From the NCBI RefSeq assembly GCF_963678635.1, contig NC_087067.1, positions 8,105,716 through 8,169,715 on the forward strand: 64,000 nucleotides of DNA, in the 5' to 3' direction. The notes under the pieces were generated by a model. That model did no database searches. It saw only the letters and a list, made by a program, of their open reading frames with translations, and had not been told where the DNA came from. A program made the translations under genes and the position numbers. Positions within the stretch are counted from its first letter, which is position 1. Every line of letters starts with the position of its first letter. Positions 28,640 to 40,860 of the stretch are shown here, piece by piece. This DNA comes from Symsagittifera roscoffensis. Its lineage: Eukaryota; Xenacoelomorpha; Acoela; Convolutidae.

Positions 28640-31600
28640 CTGTTCGGTTTAAATGACCGCAGTGACTCCGACATTTCAAATCTCCCAAAAATCGCCACCT
28701 TTTCGCACTTCTCAATTCTTTTCATATATCTTTTCAAAGCATAATTTTGTTGCAGAAAACAAATAAAAACAACAATAAAAAATATACCAGTTAAATTCCG
28801 CCTACTTTTAATTTTTTTCGTTCTTTTTTGTGACGAAAATGGGGCCGCTAGGGCTTTCGATGAAATAAATATTTTAACGATTTTTATTGGAAGATTCGAA
28901 AGCAGACAATAACATGAAAGTGAAAATTTGATGTGATTCCAATTTTTTTTTTCAAATAAGAGTGCCGGCGGTGCAAGTAGCAACGAATGTTCCGATCACA
29001 AATGTCATTTTTAACAGCAAAAATTAAAGTTTATTTTTTAAAATAAAATTTCTAAATTTTAATTTCTCGAAACTTTTTTCAAAAAAAAAATACTTTTTGA
29101 AAATGAGGTGGTGAGTCCACAAATTGTGATATGCCTTCACAACATATGTTAACAAACCATGCATCATTATATTGGACTTTTCTCTAAGTTTAAATCTGAT
29201 GCAAAACATTCCAGCAAATTTTTCTCATCAAACACGACTGTCACTTGAAACGGTTTTAATAAGACCATTCACTTCACCCTCTGATTTTTGAGGTAGTTTA
29301 AACTCACCAAAAAAAAACTCGTGCTATGTCATAGCTCCTCAAAACTCTTTTGAAAATGGAAAAACAAGTCAACAAAATGAAAAACTATAGATCCAAAATC
29401 GCAGAAAACTTTAATGAAACTTTTTTTTTAAAATGTTATTCTACTTTGAAAATGTCTTTTTACTCTTCTACTGAAAATGTTTTCATCCAGTAACTTACCA
29501 GCTCTGTGTCCTTTAAAGGCTCTAGAAATTAACATAAAAATTGAAAAATGTAAGCTCTCTCGGGAATTATACGATTAAGGGCAATAATTATGCAATCAGA
29601 GAACTTCATTCTTATGTCTTCAAAGCCTAGTGGAGCCATTTTGTTGATAGTGTTAGAAAATTGAACTGTCCCCGAGTTCAAAATGGTCTGAAAAGAAGAC
29701 AAGTTATCAAGCAGCCAAAAGAAAATAGACATCAACACTGATTTTACTTTTTCATTGTGCTAGTTGGATCCCAATAAAAGTTTGGATTCAAATTTTTTAA
29801 ACATAACCTTAAGCTAACCTATAAGTATAAGTTGAAAAAATTTAAACCACAATATTTAAACTACAATTATCTTGAAATTACGGAACCATAAAACTGTATT
29901 TAACAACCTTTTGTTTGCAAGAATGATAATTTCCGTGGGTTTATTTTGAAGGGTTTTTAGAAGGAAATGGAAATTTTTCCACGTACTTACTAACAAAAAG
30001 TAATGGCAGATTCTCTATATTTCTAATTCAGGGCGCCGGTTCATGTAATTATGGAAAATGATTCCTCAGAAACTTTTTTTCAATAACTGAGTTTTTCACT
30101 CGAAAACAATTGAAAGTCAGATCAAAAAATAACAAAGAATATCTACAGATATCAAGCATGATTTATTTAAGACAGGGAATTCAGGTCCAAGAAAAGTCAG
30201 TAAAAAGTGAAACATAATCAGCTGAAAATGCGTAAAACGGATGGATTTTATGTAGTAGCGGATTTTAGGAGTAGGCGAAGTGGACTTCCTTCCGGGCTAA
30301 GGTGTTCGAATCATCATTTGAACGTAACGGTCGAACGATGTCCGGTTTTCATCGCAACTTAAGACGGCCGAACGAAGGCTATGGTTGAACAAAGACAAGT
30401 CGTGGGTCGACAACCGTCGCTTCTGCCGATCCAAAGGGTTCCACCTTTGGTATTCCCCTTTTACACTTTTCAACGCTTTCATGAAATATGCGTAACAACG
30501 ACTTTATTAACTAAGCATAAGAATTTTATGCATATTTTATGCCGTATTGCGATAACTGGTGGGGACAAAAGACAAGTCTAAAAAAGAAAACTCGCAAAAA
30601 ACTCACCGCCTCAGTTGTACCAACGTGTTGCGAGCTTGCCAACAGAGGTTAGGACTTTGTGCGCCTTCTTTAAACCGAAACTCTATAATTATAACATTAT
30701 TTAAAAACTTTGAGAGCTTTCGTTTTCCTTAAATTTTCCAGTTATTTTTTTGCGAATCATTGCAAGTTTTTACGATAACATTTCAAGCTAGCGTATCATT
30801 CTAATCTTTTTTTTTAAAAAAAATTGGGCGCTTTAGAGTGGTTGAGAAACACTTTTTACTGAGAAACACACACACACACACACACACACACACCGATAAG
30901 CACGCCAATTTCTAATTACAAACACCATTGGACTGAACTCGGTGAATATTCAGGAAAGTGACATGAGGAAGGGGAGGAGAGGGGGTTAGGCTTAACGGAA
31001 AATAAAAAATTGGGTAGGTTCACAACTCGCGTTAGCCTTGAGTAAAACAGAAGTTTTCCAAATAAAAGGGTAGAGACTCTAATCCATTATAATCCATCAT
31101 GGTGAACATTAATGGATTGTGTTTGTCTGAACACAATCAGATACAAGGACGAAAAAAACAAATTTTTCTTGTCTAAAATTGCAATAAGATTGGATTATAA
31201 TGACCATGAGATCGAAGTTATTTTCCCATGCTAATCTATTTTTAATCACGAAAATCAGTCGCGGGAAACAACACTTTCATGTCATAAGAAAAATCAAATT
31301 TTGTCTTGAAGGCATTTCGAGACAAAATTTGAAGCCTCGTTTGTTCGACTTGTTTACCCAGGCCCAATTTACTAACTTAAAACACGAAACGAAGCATGAT
31401 TTGACTTAAAACGTTTTTGGAAATTTTTTACTGAACTTTTTTTTCGGTGTACAGTGTTTTGACTGCATTTTTTTTGCAAAACAAAAACTCATTATTTTCC
31501 CGAACAGCTGTTTTTAGTTTTTTGTTTTGAATTTTTTTTCATTGATTTTTGTTCAATAAATGAAAACTTTGAGCTACTATTTTATTTCATATAAAACCAA

Positions 31601-34600
31601 ACAATTTCCCTTCCTTTCATACTATATTTATAATGCAGTTATAGTACAGTCAATTTGAAACAAGGACAGCCCGTTGCTGTGCAAGTGGCACAGAATGTTT
31701 CGAGCACATTCAAAAATAACTATACAAAAGGTTTTTCTTTTTTTTGATGTATTTTCAATTCATGCGAACTTTAAACATGCCTAAAAACTATAGAAAAAAA
31801 ACCGAGATAATGATTTTAGCATAATCAACAGCATCTTTTTTCCAAAATGAATCAGAAAAATGCAAAAAAAAACGTTGAAGAAAATTTTTTAAAGTTTTTC
31901 ATTTGTTTACACGATATTTTTTTTCAAGATATTTTTATTGCCAAGGAATTGGTAGCTGTAACTTTCAAAACAAACTTTTTTTTGTAAAATCAAGTATTTG
32001 AGCTGAAAAGGCCAATTTCCAAATTACTCGATCCCTAAAGCACTCTTGAAATTAAACTAAAAACCATTTTCCCCGCTATTGTGGCAACATTTTTGAAATG
32101 CTTTAAAGTCGTTCCGATCACGACTTGAAGAAATTCAATAAGATATATCAGTCAATCGATTCCGTTGATTACTTTTGGTATCTGCTTTTGCGTGGAAAAA
32201 AAAGAAAAAACATAAAATACCCGAACACACAATTCTTCCGTTTTTTGGATGGTCGGAACCATGACTTCAGTGCGACCCACTCCACAAGTTCATGGGCAAC
32301 TGACGGAGTATACCAAAAAATCCTAAAAAATTGTAGCAGAAAAAAAAGCAAAAACAAAAACTGAATTTAGAGTGAAGTTTGTATAAAGTCATATTTAAGC
32401 GATGCATTTTTTTCAATTTTTTTCAAGTGTGCTAGCGAAAAAGTTAAAACGAGAAATACTGCCACTCAGGGGAATCCTACTTGAAATGTTTCAAAGGTAC
32501 TATTTGGGGCCATCTTTTCATCCCGGAAAGTTTTGATTTAATTTATATCATAAATCAATTCCACTTCCAAGCCAGTGCAACAAAAAAACAATTTGGTGTT
32601 ATTTGAAACTTTCTGAAGATTTCCTCTAATTTTTAGTTTAAATGACCATGTTTAGCAAAAAGCAGCCAATTTGAATTTAAAATTTAGAAAACTCATAAAA
32701 AAGTTTTGAACGGATGATGGAAAAGAAAATTTTCTGGTTTCTTTGTTCTGATTAAGATTAGGTGGAAACAATTTTTGAAGTTTAGAAAAAAACTATCAAC
32801 GATAAGGTAGCGATGTTTCATCGCCGAACAAAAATGTCTTTTAGCGCTCATTCATCAATGAAACGTCTCATCTTTGATAGTGAGTTATAATCTAAGAACT
32901 TTATTAAATGATTTATTATAAGCTTAGAATCTATCTAAGAAAGCTGAATCTTTGTTGAAACTGTTCATAAAAATTCATTCTCAATGAACTATCGATGACT
33001 TTCTGTGAACATTCAACTGGAGACGGCATACTATCGTCTTATAAAAGGAAGTGAAACAAGTTTCCACGGTGAAACGAGGTGTCAGTTTTTGTTGGACTTA
33101 CTTTTACTGGAAACAAAAAACCAAAAAATAAAAAAATTGCATGTCAGTTTTTTATTCTTTTGTTTCCAAGATTTTTTATCTGGAACAATTTTTTGATGGT
33201 TGAAAAAATAAAATTGCGTACCTGAATTATGAGAAGCAAAAACCCTCGATTTGAAGTTACTATCCACACCCTGATGTTTGATAGCCACAGAGTTTGACCG
33301 TTTTTTCTCATAACGCTAATTTGTCGCTGTCCAAAAACGATTAGGATGTTTGAATGATGTAAATTATTAATGAATAAATCAAAAATAATTCATTTGAGTT
33401 TTCTGGCCAATTTTTGCAAATTCTGACCATAATGTGAATATAAAAAATCAAAAACTTAGTTTTTATTGATCTGTACAATCTAGCAGATGAATCTGCGTTT
33501 ATGGTAATCTGCTGCATGAATAATTAAGGCATAGGTTGTGTGTGTGTTTGTGTGTGTGTTATAGATAATATGTGTCTGCTACCCATACTGTTCTTAAAAA
33601 TAAACAAAAACTAGTTTTCATGAAAGATTCATTAATGAAATTCAAATAAAACAAATAAAACAGTTGTAACACAGAATGAAATTATATAGAAGAGGTCAAT
33701 GCGAACGAGTGACCAAAAATACGCAAAAAAACGGAAACGAAAAAAACTGAGAGGAAAGAGAACTCAAAAGCAGTCCTAAAAGACATTAAATTAACTTTTT
33801 TTTTCTAAAAGACTAGAAGTTCTAAAGACCTTAGAGGTTATAAATTACACAAGGAATCAAACAAAAACGAATCGTCGATGATTTTTTTTAAAACCTGGCT
33901 AGCAGCGCTGCAAGTTGCACTGACGGTTTGATAGCTCCAGCCAGGCCCTATTTTTAAATGATAATTGTCAATTTTTTGATGAAACGATTTTTAAACAAAA
34001 AATAACATAACTTTTGATGAAACAGACAATTAAGTTAATTATTTAATTTTTCAGTCACAGCCCGTCAATTGACAAAAAACCAATTCAAATTGGTTTTTCA
34101 GAATTAATTTATTGGAAATGGAACCAATGAATTGAAAAATAATGTAAACTTCTTGTGAATTTCCTTAGCACGGTCAAAGCTTGAGTTATAAATTCCATCC
34201 CGGACAGTTTTTTGTTTAAAAATTTAAAACGGAAATATCTAACCATCTTCCTTCTTCAAGATTGTTAAGTAGATTGAATCAGTGAAAAAATTTACCAATT
34301 AGAATTTTTGCTAGAAAGCACTTTTGCTATTTTACTGCTTTTATTTATTGGGGTGTACATTTTGTAACAGATACCACAGGGGGATTTGTTATGTAGATCC
34401 AAACACTATTATATATCATTCAGAAAAAAATTGATTTTATCACAATCTTTCAAAAAAATATTATGGAATCCATCTTCAAAGAGCACTTCATTTTGAAGAG
34501 ACAAACTTATGAGAACTTCTCAATTGAAAAGAAACTAATTGCAAATAAAAACATCCATTCTCAAAAACATCTATTCTCACAAAATTTCAAAACAAATCAA

Positions 34601-35110
34601 GTAATTCAAATAAGAGAGAAAAAACACAAATATTGTGAAGGGTCAATTGTTTTTTTTTTGTTCCGACAATTTGATAAATGAGCATGAATGTTGTATTCGG
34701 TTGTATTTTATTTTTTATTTTTTCTTCTAGTTTTCCACACAAAATCAAGTAAAAAAAACAATCATCGGAAAGAGTTGAGTGATTTACCAAAACGAAACTC
34801 TTTCATTCGAGTGATTCATTTCATAGTGATTTGGTCAATTTGAAAAAAGTTAAAGGTTTTCTCAATATAGAGAAAAACTGGTTTAAAAGTTTGATTTTGA
34901 TTTCAATTTTGAGAGAAAAAGCGAGCAAGCAGGCTAGCAACAGCCTAATTATATTTAATTTAGGTTTTTAAACTTTAGCGTTAGGCAAATAAAACAAACT
35001 TTTGGAGTTTATAGAAACAAAATTTGTGTCAATTATGCTTTAAATAAATTTTACGCCGATTTTTTATCACACCACGCAGAAAAAACAGTAATTTGAAGAA
35101 AAAAAACTTT
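28640..35110. other. Intergenic AT-rich region with few features
   Basis: No ORF with protein-like composition and no splice-flanked exon was recognised. It holds a hAT-like MITE fragment near 30245-30470 (AGCGGATTTTAGGAG, CCAAAGGGTTCCACCTTTGG), an (AC)n microsatellite at 30869-30893, and two short hairpins of the CTGTGC/GCACAG type (see findings). Confidence 0.45.
30869..30893. repeat. (AC)n microsatellite
   Basis: About 12 AC units. Confidence 0.95.
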
Positions 35111-35846
35111 ATGAATTGTTTGTGAGACCATGGTCGGAACATTCTGTGCTACTTGCACAGTAAACGGTTTTCCTTGTTTTATTTTGAATTTTTCCGAATA
35201 CTTTTCTTTTGATCCAAAGTTTGGTTTTTAACAATTTTTGCTATTCTGTCGCAATTGAAAGTCAACGTGGATTAAGCGTTACATCTTATTCGAACTCTTG
35301 CAGACACCGGACTGACCACTCACACAGAAAACTCTGGCCATACAATTCCATGGAGCTTATGAAAAAACGCTAGTAATTAGTCATACACTTGAAGTAATAC
35401 CTTGTTTTGAGGAAATATAAACCTTTGTGTTAAAATAAATCTTCAAAAATGAGCAAAAATTAGTTCAGTTAAAAAACTGTTCCAAATTTGACCAGATAAA
35501 TGAGAGCAGACATTGACATTTGATTTTGTTTGAAAATTGACGAGCGTTTTGGCCTACTTTATAAGCCAAAACATATAAGTTTACCTCATCTTTTTTGGTA
35601 CATGTTTTTACCTTTAACGTACCCAACTGCTCGTAATTTTCAAAAAAAAATCAATTATCAATGTCTGCTTTCATTTATCTGGTCGAATTCTATTATTATT
35701 TTTATTTTGATTGCAACCAAACATTTCGACTAGTTAAGGGTTTCACAAAACTTATAACGGTAAAAAACACTACTTGAATTTTCTGGCGCCAGACTGTAAC
35801 ATATCAGGCAAGTTTCTCATTTTAAGTTTTACCGACTACATGGCAT

Positions 35847-36100
35847 CAGGTGCGGATCTAGGATTTTCTCGAAGGGGGGGGGTCGATTTTTCACTTTTTA
35901 GAAAATTATGACCAAAAATATGCGTTTTTTTGGCGCGCCCTCCTCCTTAAAGTAAGTATATATTGGCGCCTTTAGAAAATTTTTAGGGTCCGTCACCAAT
36001 TTTGGATATCTCAAAATAGTACAAAGGGGGACCTTTGGGTCGGTAGGGGGTCGAATCCCTGAAAAATAAGGCGTCCGCCCTCCTCCTAAATCCGCCTCTG
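35847..36100. mobile_element. hAT-like MITE, 254 bp, with perfect 8-bp target duplication
   Basis: Left end CAGGTGCGGATCTAGGAT, right end CTAAATCCGCCTCTG (inverted). Flanks are CATGGCAT on both sides (35839-35846 and 36101-36108). The interior has a G-run, GGCGCGCC and GGGGGTCGAATCCCTG, a palindrome-like block. Confidence 0.92.
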
Positions 36101-36603
36101 CATGGCATTCTGAACTATGAGTATCTATTATGGTTATCTTTTACTGTGTTTGCTCAATCACCAATTTTGGAAAAATTTTTCTCGGTCGCGTTTTTATGTC
36201 CGGTGATTGAATTAAGTTTAGCTGATCGAAATGGTGGCGTGGCACACATAAGTTTAATTTTTATTCCAAGTAAGAATTTTTCGATCAATATCAGTAACTG
36301 CTAGATTTTTAAAGTAGGAAAATCTTTTTTCGCTAATTAGAAAAACCGGCTGAATTCCAGGTGTTCGATATAACATTTTTTTAGAGAAAGTCAAACAGAT
36401 AGCTTTTAATCCACCAAACTTTCTAAGACTAGTGGATAATAGCGAAAAAAAAGGATTTAAGTTTTTAATAATTAAATGACTATTAACCTCAACAAAAATT
36501 ATGCTTGTCACATACTTTTAGGATAAAATCTTTTTCGATTTTTTTCCTAAATTTCCCTAAATTTTTGACAAGGTTGATTGCATCGCGTTGTTTAAAAGTA
36601 TGG

Positions 36604-36818
36604 TGTCATAGTATCTAAATTAGTTCATCTTTCGAGTACAGTTTCATTCTAGTTGTTGCTATTTAATTTATCTATCTGTCTGGCGCTAACTAGTATTTAA
36701 CCTTCGGAGTTGTCTGTCACCTTTGGTTGACCGCTTATTAATTGTCTCCGACTAACTTTCTAACTTACGGTTACTCAACTTATTGGATCAATTAACTTAT
36801 CGAAACTGTACTTTCTCA
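36604..36818 (+). repeat. Extra copy of the 5' LTR
   Basis: 215 bp from TGTCATAG to TTTCTCA, followed directly by TGGCGCAGCC, as in the complete element at 37665. It belongs to the tandem duplication, not to an independent insertion: even the left flank (AAAAGTATGG) is the same. Confidence 0.9.
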
Positions 36819-37087
36819 TGGCGCAGCCAACAGGCCAAAGTGGGGGGAAAAACTCACTGGGGATTACATCGTTTTGGCGCTCAACGTTCGCAGAGCCACC
36901 AATGCTATGGGAGTTTTGGCTTAACCGATTTCAATGGGGGATGGTGGCCAAATACAGTATTAACCCGAGGAACTTTTACTATGCCAGTACGTTAACAGCA
37001 GCGCAGGTTACTGCACTACCGGAGGAGGTAGACGGGAAAGGTCGAGTGACGTCGGAGCAAACTCTAATCTCGAACTTGTACTTGTGA
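36818..37087 (+). pseudogene. gag: Truncated gag copy in the duplication
   Basis: Starts at the A of the LTR terminal CA. It is identical in layout to the gag start at 37879 (MAQPTGQSGG..., W-x-x-F-WLNRFQ) but breaks at 37083 into unrelated duplicated flank. Confidence 0.8.
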
Positions 37088-37664
37088 GACCATGGTCGGA
37101 ACATTCTGTGCTACTTGCACAGTAAACGGTTTTCCTTGTTTTATTTTGAATTTTTCCGAATACTTTTCTTTTGATCCAAAGTTTGGTTTTTAACAATTTT
37201 TGCTATTCTGTCGCAATTGAAAGTCAACGTGGATTAAGCGTTACATCATATTCGAACTCTTGCAGACACCGGACTGACCACTCACACAGAAAACTCTGGC
37301 CATACAATTCCATGGAGCTTATGAAAAAACGCTAGTAATTAGTCATACACTTGAAGTAATACCTTGTTTTGAGGAAATATAAACCTTTGTGTTAAAATAA
37401 ATCTTCAAAAATGAGCAAAAATTAGTTCAGTTAAAAAACTGTTCCAAATTTGACCAGATAAATGAGAGCAGACATTGACATTCGATTTTGTTTGAAAATT
37501 GACGAGCGTTTTGGCCTACTTTATAAGCCAAAACATATAAGTTTACCTCATCTTTTTTGGTACATGTTTTTACCTTTAACGTACCCAACTGCTCGTAATT
37601 TTCAAAAAAAAAATCAATTATCATTTTGACAAGGTTGATTGCATCGCGTTGTTTAAAAGTATGG

Positions 37665-37879
37665 TGTCATAGTATCTAAATTAGTTCATCTTTCGAGTAC
37701 AGTTTCATTCTAGTTGTTGCTATTTAATTTATCTATCTGTCTGGCGCTAACTAGTATTTAACCTTCGGAGTTGTCTGTCACCTTTGGTTGACCGCTTATT
37801 AATTGTCTCCGACTAACTTTCTAACTTACGGTTACTCAACTTATTGGATCAATTAACCTATCGAAACTGTACTTTCTCA
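37665..37879 (+). repeat. 5' LTR
   Basis: 215 bp, 5'-TG...CA-3', preceded by ATGG. The last A is also the first base of the gag ATG. Confidence 0.93.
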
Positions 37880-38223
37880 TGGCGCAGCCAACAGGCCAAA
37901 GTGGGGGGGAAAACTCACTGGGGATTACATCGTTTTGGCGCTCAACGTTCGCAGAGCCACCAATGCTATGGGAGTTTTGGCTTAACCGATTTCAATGGGG
38001 GATGGTGGCCAAATACAGTATTAACCCGAGGAACTTTTACTATGCCAGCACGTTAACAGCAGCGCAGGTTACTGCACTACCGGAGGAGGTAGACGGGAAA
38101 GGTCGAGTGACGTCGGAGCAAACTCTAATCTCGAACTTGTACTTTTGCCTGGGGGAGAAAGGACAGGGTGAATTGCATAAAGAGGAGGCCACATCTGGAA
38201 TTATCTACAACCCCGTATTCTAG
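37879..38223 (+). pseudogene. gag: gag, N-terminal part
   Basis: ATG overlaps the LTR end. It contains FWRSTFAEPPMLWEFWLNRF, the gag matrix/capsid-like start that aligns with the copy at 16.9 kb. The frame drifts from gag sense after about 38150 and capsid continues in another frame. Confidence 0.85.
37880..37897 (+). other. Primer binding site, tRNA-Ser-like
   Basis: TGGCGCAGCCAACAGG directly follows the LTR. From memory of metazoan tRNA-Ser 3' ends (a PBS beginning TGGCGTAGTCGGCAGG), 12 of 16 positions agree and all four differences are transitions. It overlaps gag codons 1-6. Confidence 0.6.
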
Positions 38224-38497
38224 GGTATTAGATGCTATAGAAACGGAGTTTAAGAAAGAACGGAATAAAACCTATGAAACATTCCAATTATTGGCACGAA
38301 AAAAACACATTAGAGAATCCTTGGAACAGTTTCAGTCAGTGTTAAGCGGACGGGCCACCCAATGCACTTTTGGAACGTTGGAGACCAGAATTTTGCGGGA
38401 TGTATTCAATGTGAACATGAATAATAGAGAGGCCCAGAACGAGCTATGCCGTTCGACAAAGACACCGTATTGCGTTGTCATACGAACGTGGATATAA
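38168..38497 (+). pseudogene. gag: gag, capsid part
   Basis: NKTYETFQLLARKKHIRESL through ETRILRDVFNVNM matches the capsid piece of the 17.2-kb copy. The frame ends at a stop before the nucleocapsid zinc knuckles. Confidence 0.85.
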
Positions 38498-38588
38498 GTA
38501 TGCTAAATCATATGGATCGGCAACCGGGGGAGCAACAACCAGTGGCACCACCGGTGGAACTGGAGCGTTTTAAATAAAAACGGAACCG

Positions 38589-38803
38589 GTGGGGACAATC
38601 CGAGGAGGATATCGAAACAATAGACAGCGCAGCCGTGGATCGTTCAGAGGACGAGCAGAGATGAGAGGGGGAGCATCTAAAAGGTGCTATAATTGCGACC
38701 AACCCAATTTTACTCAGGAGCGTCTCACTAGATGTCCAGCCAAGAATGCGACTTGTAATTTCTGCCGAAAGACGTGACATTACGAGAGAACTTGTCGGGG
38801 AAA
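38589..38803 (+). pseudogene. gag: Nucleocapsid zinc-knuckle segment
   Basis: Arg/Gly-rich lead (RGGYRNNRQRSRGSFRGR), then CYNC with later CPAKNATCNFCRKT, an in-frame stop, then HYERTC. The second knuckle is C-x2-C-x4-H-x4-C, with the residue before His replaced by the stop. The first lacks its His. Confidence 0.8.
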
Positions 38804-38828
38804 GCGGAATAACCTGGGAAGATCGGCG

Positions 38829-39665
38829 GTGGGATTAATCCAAAATCAGGAGGATGTGGATGCCAGTGAGATAAGCGACGCTGAGGATACCTATTTGCAA
38901 TATGAGATTTCAGTCGGATGGGTTAATACACCGGAAAAGAGGCAACGATCGTGGGATTTGGACAGCTCAGGAGACTATGTAGTAATGGCTATCAAATCTC
39001 GGAGGGAAACTGAATTGAAAGTGGCCGGCGCTCGACTACCAATTAATATAAATGGTAGGCAAACGAACGTCTGGATAGATAGCAGATCACCGATCTCAAA
39101 ATTCACAGTTGGAGAGCTGAAACGGACGTTGGGCATCGCTGGCGTAAATGTGAAGGCGCCAGCACCGGAGGACGACGAGTTCAGAGATCACGGAAACAAT
39201 CCTTTACGGCTGCTAGGAATGATGAACGTATCATTGGAGACGAACGGATGGGTGACTAATGCGAACATCAAAGTAATAGGAGGAAACAGACCGTCGATTA
39301 TTGGGAGAGAACTAATGCCAAATCTGGGATTGCAGATAGTGCAGAGAACACCGGAAGAGAAGGTGATGTCGGTCCAAGGAGAACAACCGGGGGCGGAAAC
39401 AACAAGAGAGGACGACTCATTAGATCCCTGGCAGACTTATTTCAGTGAGCAATTTAACAATCGTTTTCATAGAGTCGGAAAAATTAAGAATTATAAGGTA
39501 CACGCGGAATTTTTTGAAACGCTAACGCCGATTCAACAAAAAGGACGGAGAGTGCCGATCACATTGCAAGATAAGGTTGCACAGGAAATTAGTAAATTTT
39601 GCAGCAAGGGCACATCGAAAAACCGGAAGAATATTCGGATGAGTACTTTGTCTCTCCGATTGTAA
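38829..39665 (+). pseudogene. pol: Protease and start of reverse transcriptase (pol)
   Basis: 278 open codons. The protease active site is read as VWIDSRSPISKF, with Arg in place of the Gly of D-S/T-G, and the second family motif as IIGRELMPNLGLQI. The RT lead-in is KGRRVPITLQDKVAQEISKF. A frameshift near 39600 moves RT to the next frame. Confidence 0.85.
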
Positions 39666-40080
39666 TAACAGTGAAAAAGGATGGATCAGTAAAATTAGCG
39701 CTAGAATCCAGGGAGCTAAGCAAACAAGTCCACAAGAATATATATCAACTGCCTGATATTGAAGAGCTCATGGATGCTGTAGGACAAACGATAGGCGAAC
39801 GAAAACCAGGGGAAGTATACTTTTATACTTTTCTACAATGGACCTTACGCATGCGTAAGGTCAACTACCACTTAGTCCGAAAACAAGCGTCCAATGCAAT
39901 TTTTTGCTTGTGGGAGGAAAATTATTGGGCACGTATCGTTTTTGAACGGGGTTTTACGGCCCACAACCATGCCAGCGGAATTCCAAAGAGTAATGGAAAC
40001 AATCCTCTCGGAATTTCCACCGGGACACGCATTCATTGATGACATCTTGGTTGTCACCAAAGGCACTGAAAATTGAGCAC
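39599..40080 (+). pseudogene. pol: Reverse transcriptase core (pol)
   Basis: QGHIEKPEEYSDEYFVSPIVITVKKDGSVKLALESRELSKQ corresponds to RT motifs 1-2. The motif with the catalytic Asp pair is HAFIDDILVVTKG at about 40030-40065. Several frame changes occur between 39830 and 39960. Confidence 0.88.
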
Positions 40081-40123
40081 ATCTCGGCGGTCGAGAAAAT
40101 TTTGCGGAAGTTAGATCGAGAAA

Positions 40124-40860
40124 ATGTATCGCCTAAACTTACTAAATGCCAATTTGCGCGGAAAGAATGGGAATGGTTGGGGGCATAAAAGAACTTGCAC
40201 CGGAATTACGCCGCTAATCCGAAAAACGGAACCGATCGAATCGTTAAAAGCACCTAAAACGGTGTCGCAGCTAAAATCTTTTATGGGCTCCATTCACAGC
40301 CTACACAAATACCTCCCAGCACTCGACGAATCGTCAGACTCGTTACGCCCTTTATTAAGCAGAAAAAATGAATATAATTGGATTAGTGAGTGTCAGATAT
40401 CAATCGAGAATCTAAAAAATCAGGTGGCCAACATAGTGGAATTTTGGCATTTTGATATACACCGTGACACAAGAATTTTCTGTGACGCTAGTCATAACAG
40501 ACTCGGTGCAGTTCTTGAATAACTAAATTCCGACGGCTGGAGGCCGATATCCTTCGCATCCCGGGATTTAAACGAGGCGGAGAAAAAATACTCTACAAAC
40601 GAATTAGAGAAGCTTGCAGTTGTGTGTAGGGCGGGGTAATTCCGAAACTATGTGTTGGGGAGAAATTTTTTTAAACGTTACGGACCATAAAATTCTTGTA
40701 TCGTTGCTAAATGGGGTACAACAAAAAGAACAAGACGATGTTTTGTAGATTAACCAGATGGTTAGATTGTCTTATACCGTTCGATTTTCAAGTGGAGCAC
40801 AAAACCGGAGCAAAAACTGGTTTCACAGATTATCTATCGAGGCACCCATAGATAATTTAC
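40124..40860 (+). pseudogene. pol: RT thumb and RNase H (pol)
   Basis: KTVSQLKSFMGSIHSLHKYLP (RT connection), IFCDASHNRLGAVLE (first RNase H Asp), SFASRDLNEAEKKYSTNELE (Glu motif), VTDHKILVSLL (Asp motif) and PFDFQVEHKTGAKTGFTDYL near 40780-40850. Stops interrupt at about 40520 and 40640 and frames change. Confidence 0.88.

Larger units (their letters stand above)
35120..38142. repeat. Tandem segmental duplication including 5' LTR and gag start
   Basis: Sequence from 35120 recurs from 37082 (GTGAGACCATGGTCGGAACA...), and the LTR plus gag segment ending at 37083 recurs ending at 38142. Period about 1.96 kb. The second copy lacks the stretch corresponding to about 35661-36563, which includes a hAT-like MITE. 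Differences between copies are few. It could be a real duplication or two haplotypes placed in tandem. Confidence 0.9.

Noticed and set aside
28633-28983. 116-codon minus-strand ORF
   Set aside because: Composition is that of AT-rich non-coding DNA; no motif and no splice support.
35530-35733. 67-codon ORF near the duplicated region
   Set aside because: Its duplicated counterpart near 37490 is open only by chance on the other strand; no protein-like features.
40030-40065. FIDD instead of YVDD as a loss of RT activity
   Set aside because: FIDD/YIDD variants are common in Ty3/gypsy RTs and the catalytic Asp pair is intact; inactivation here comes from frameshifts and stops.
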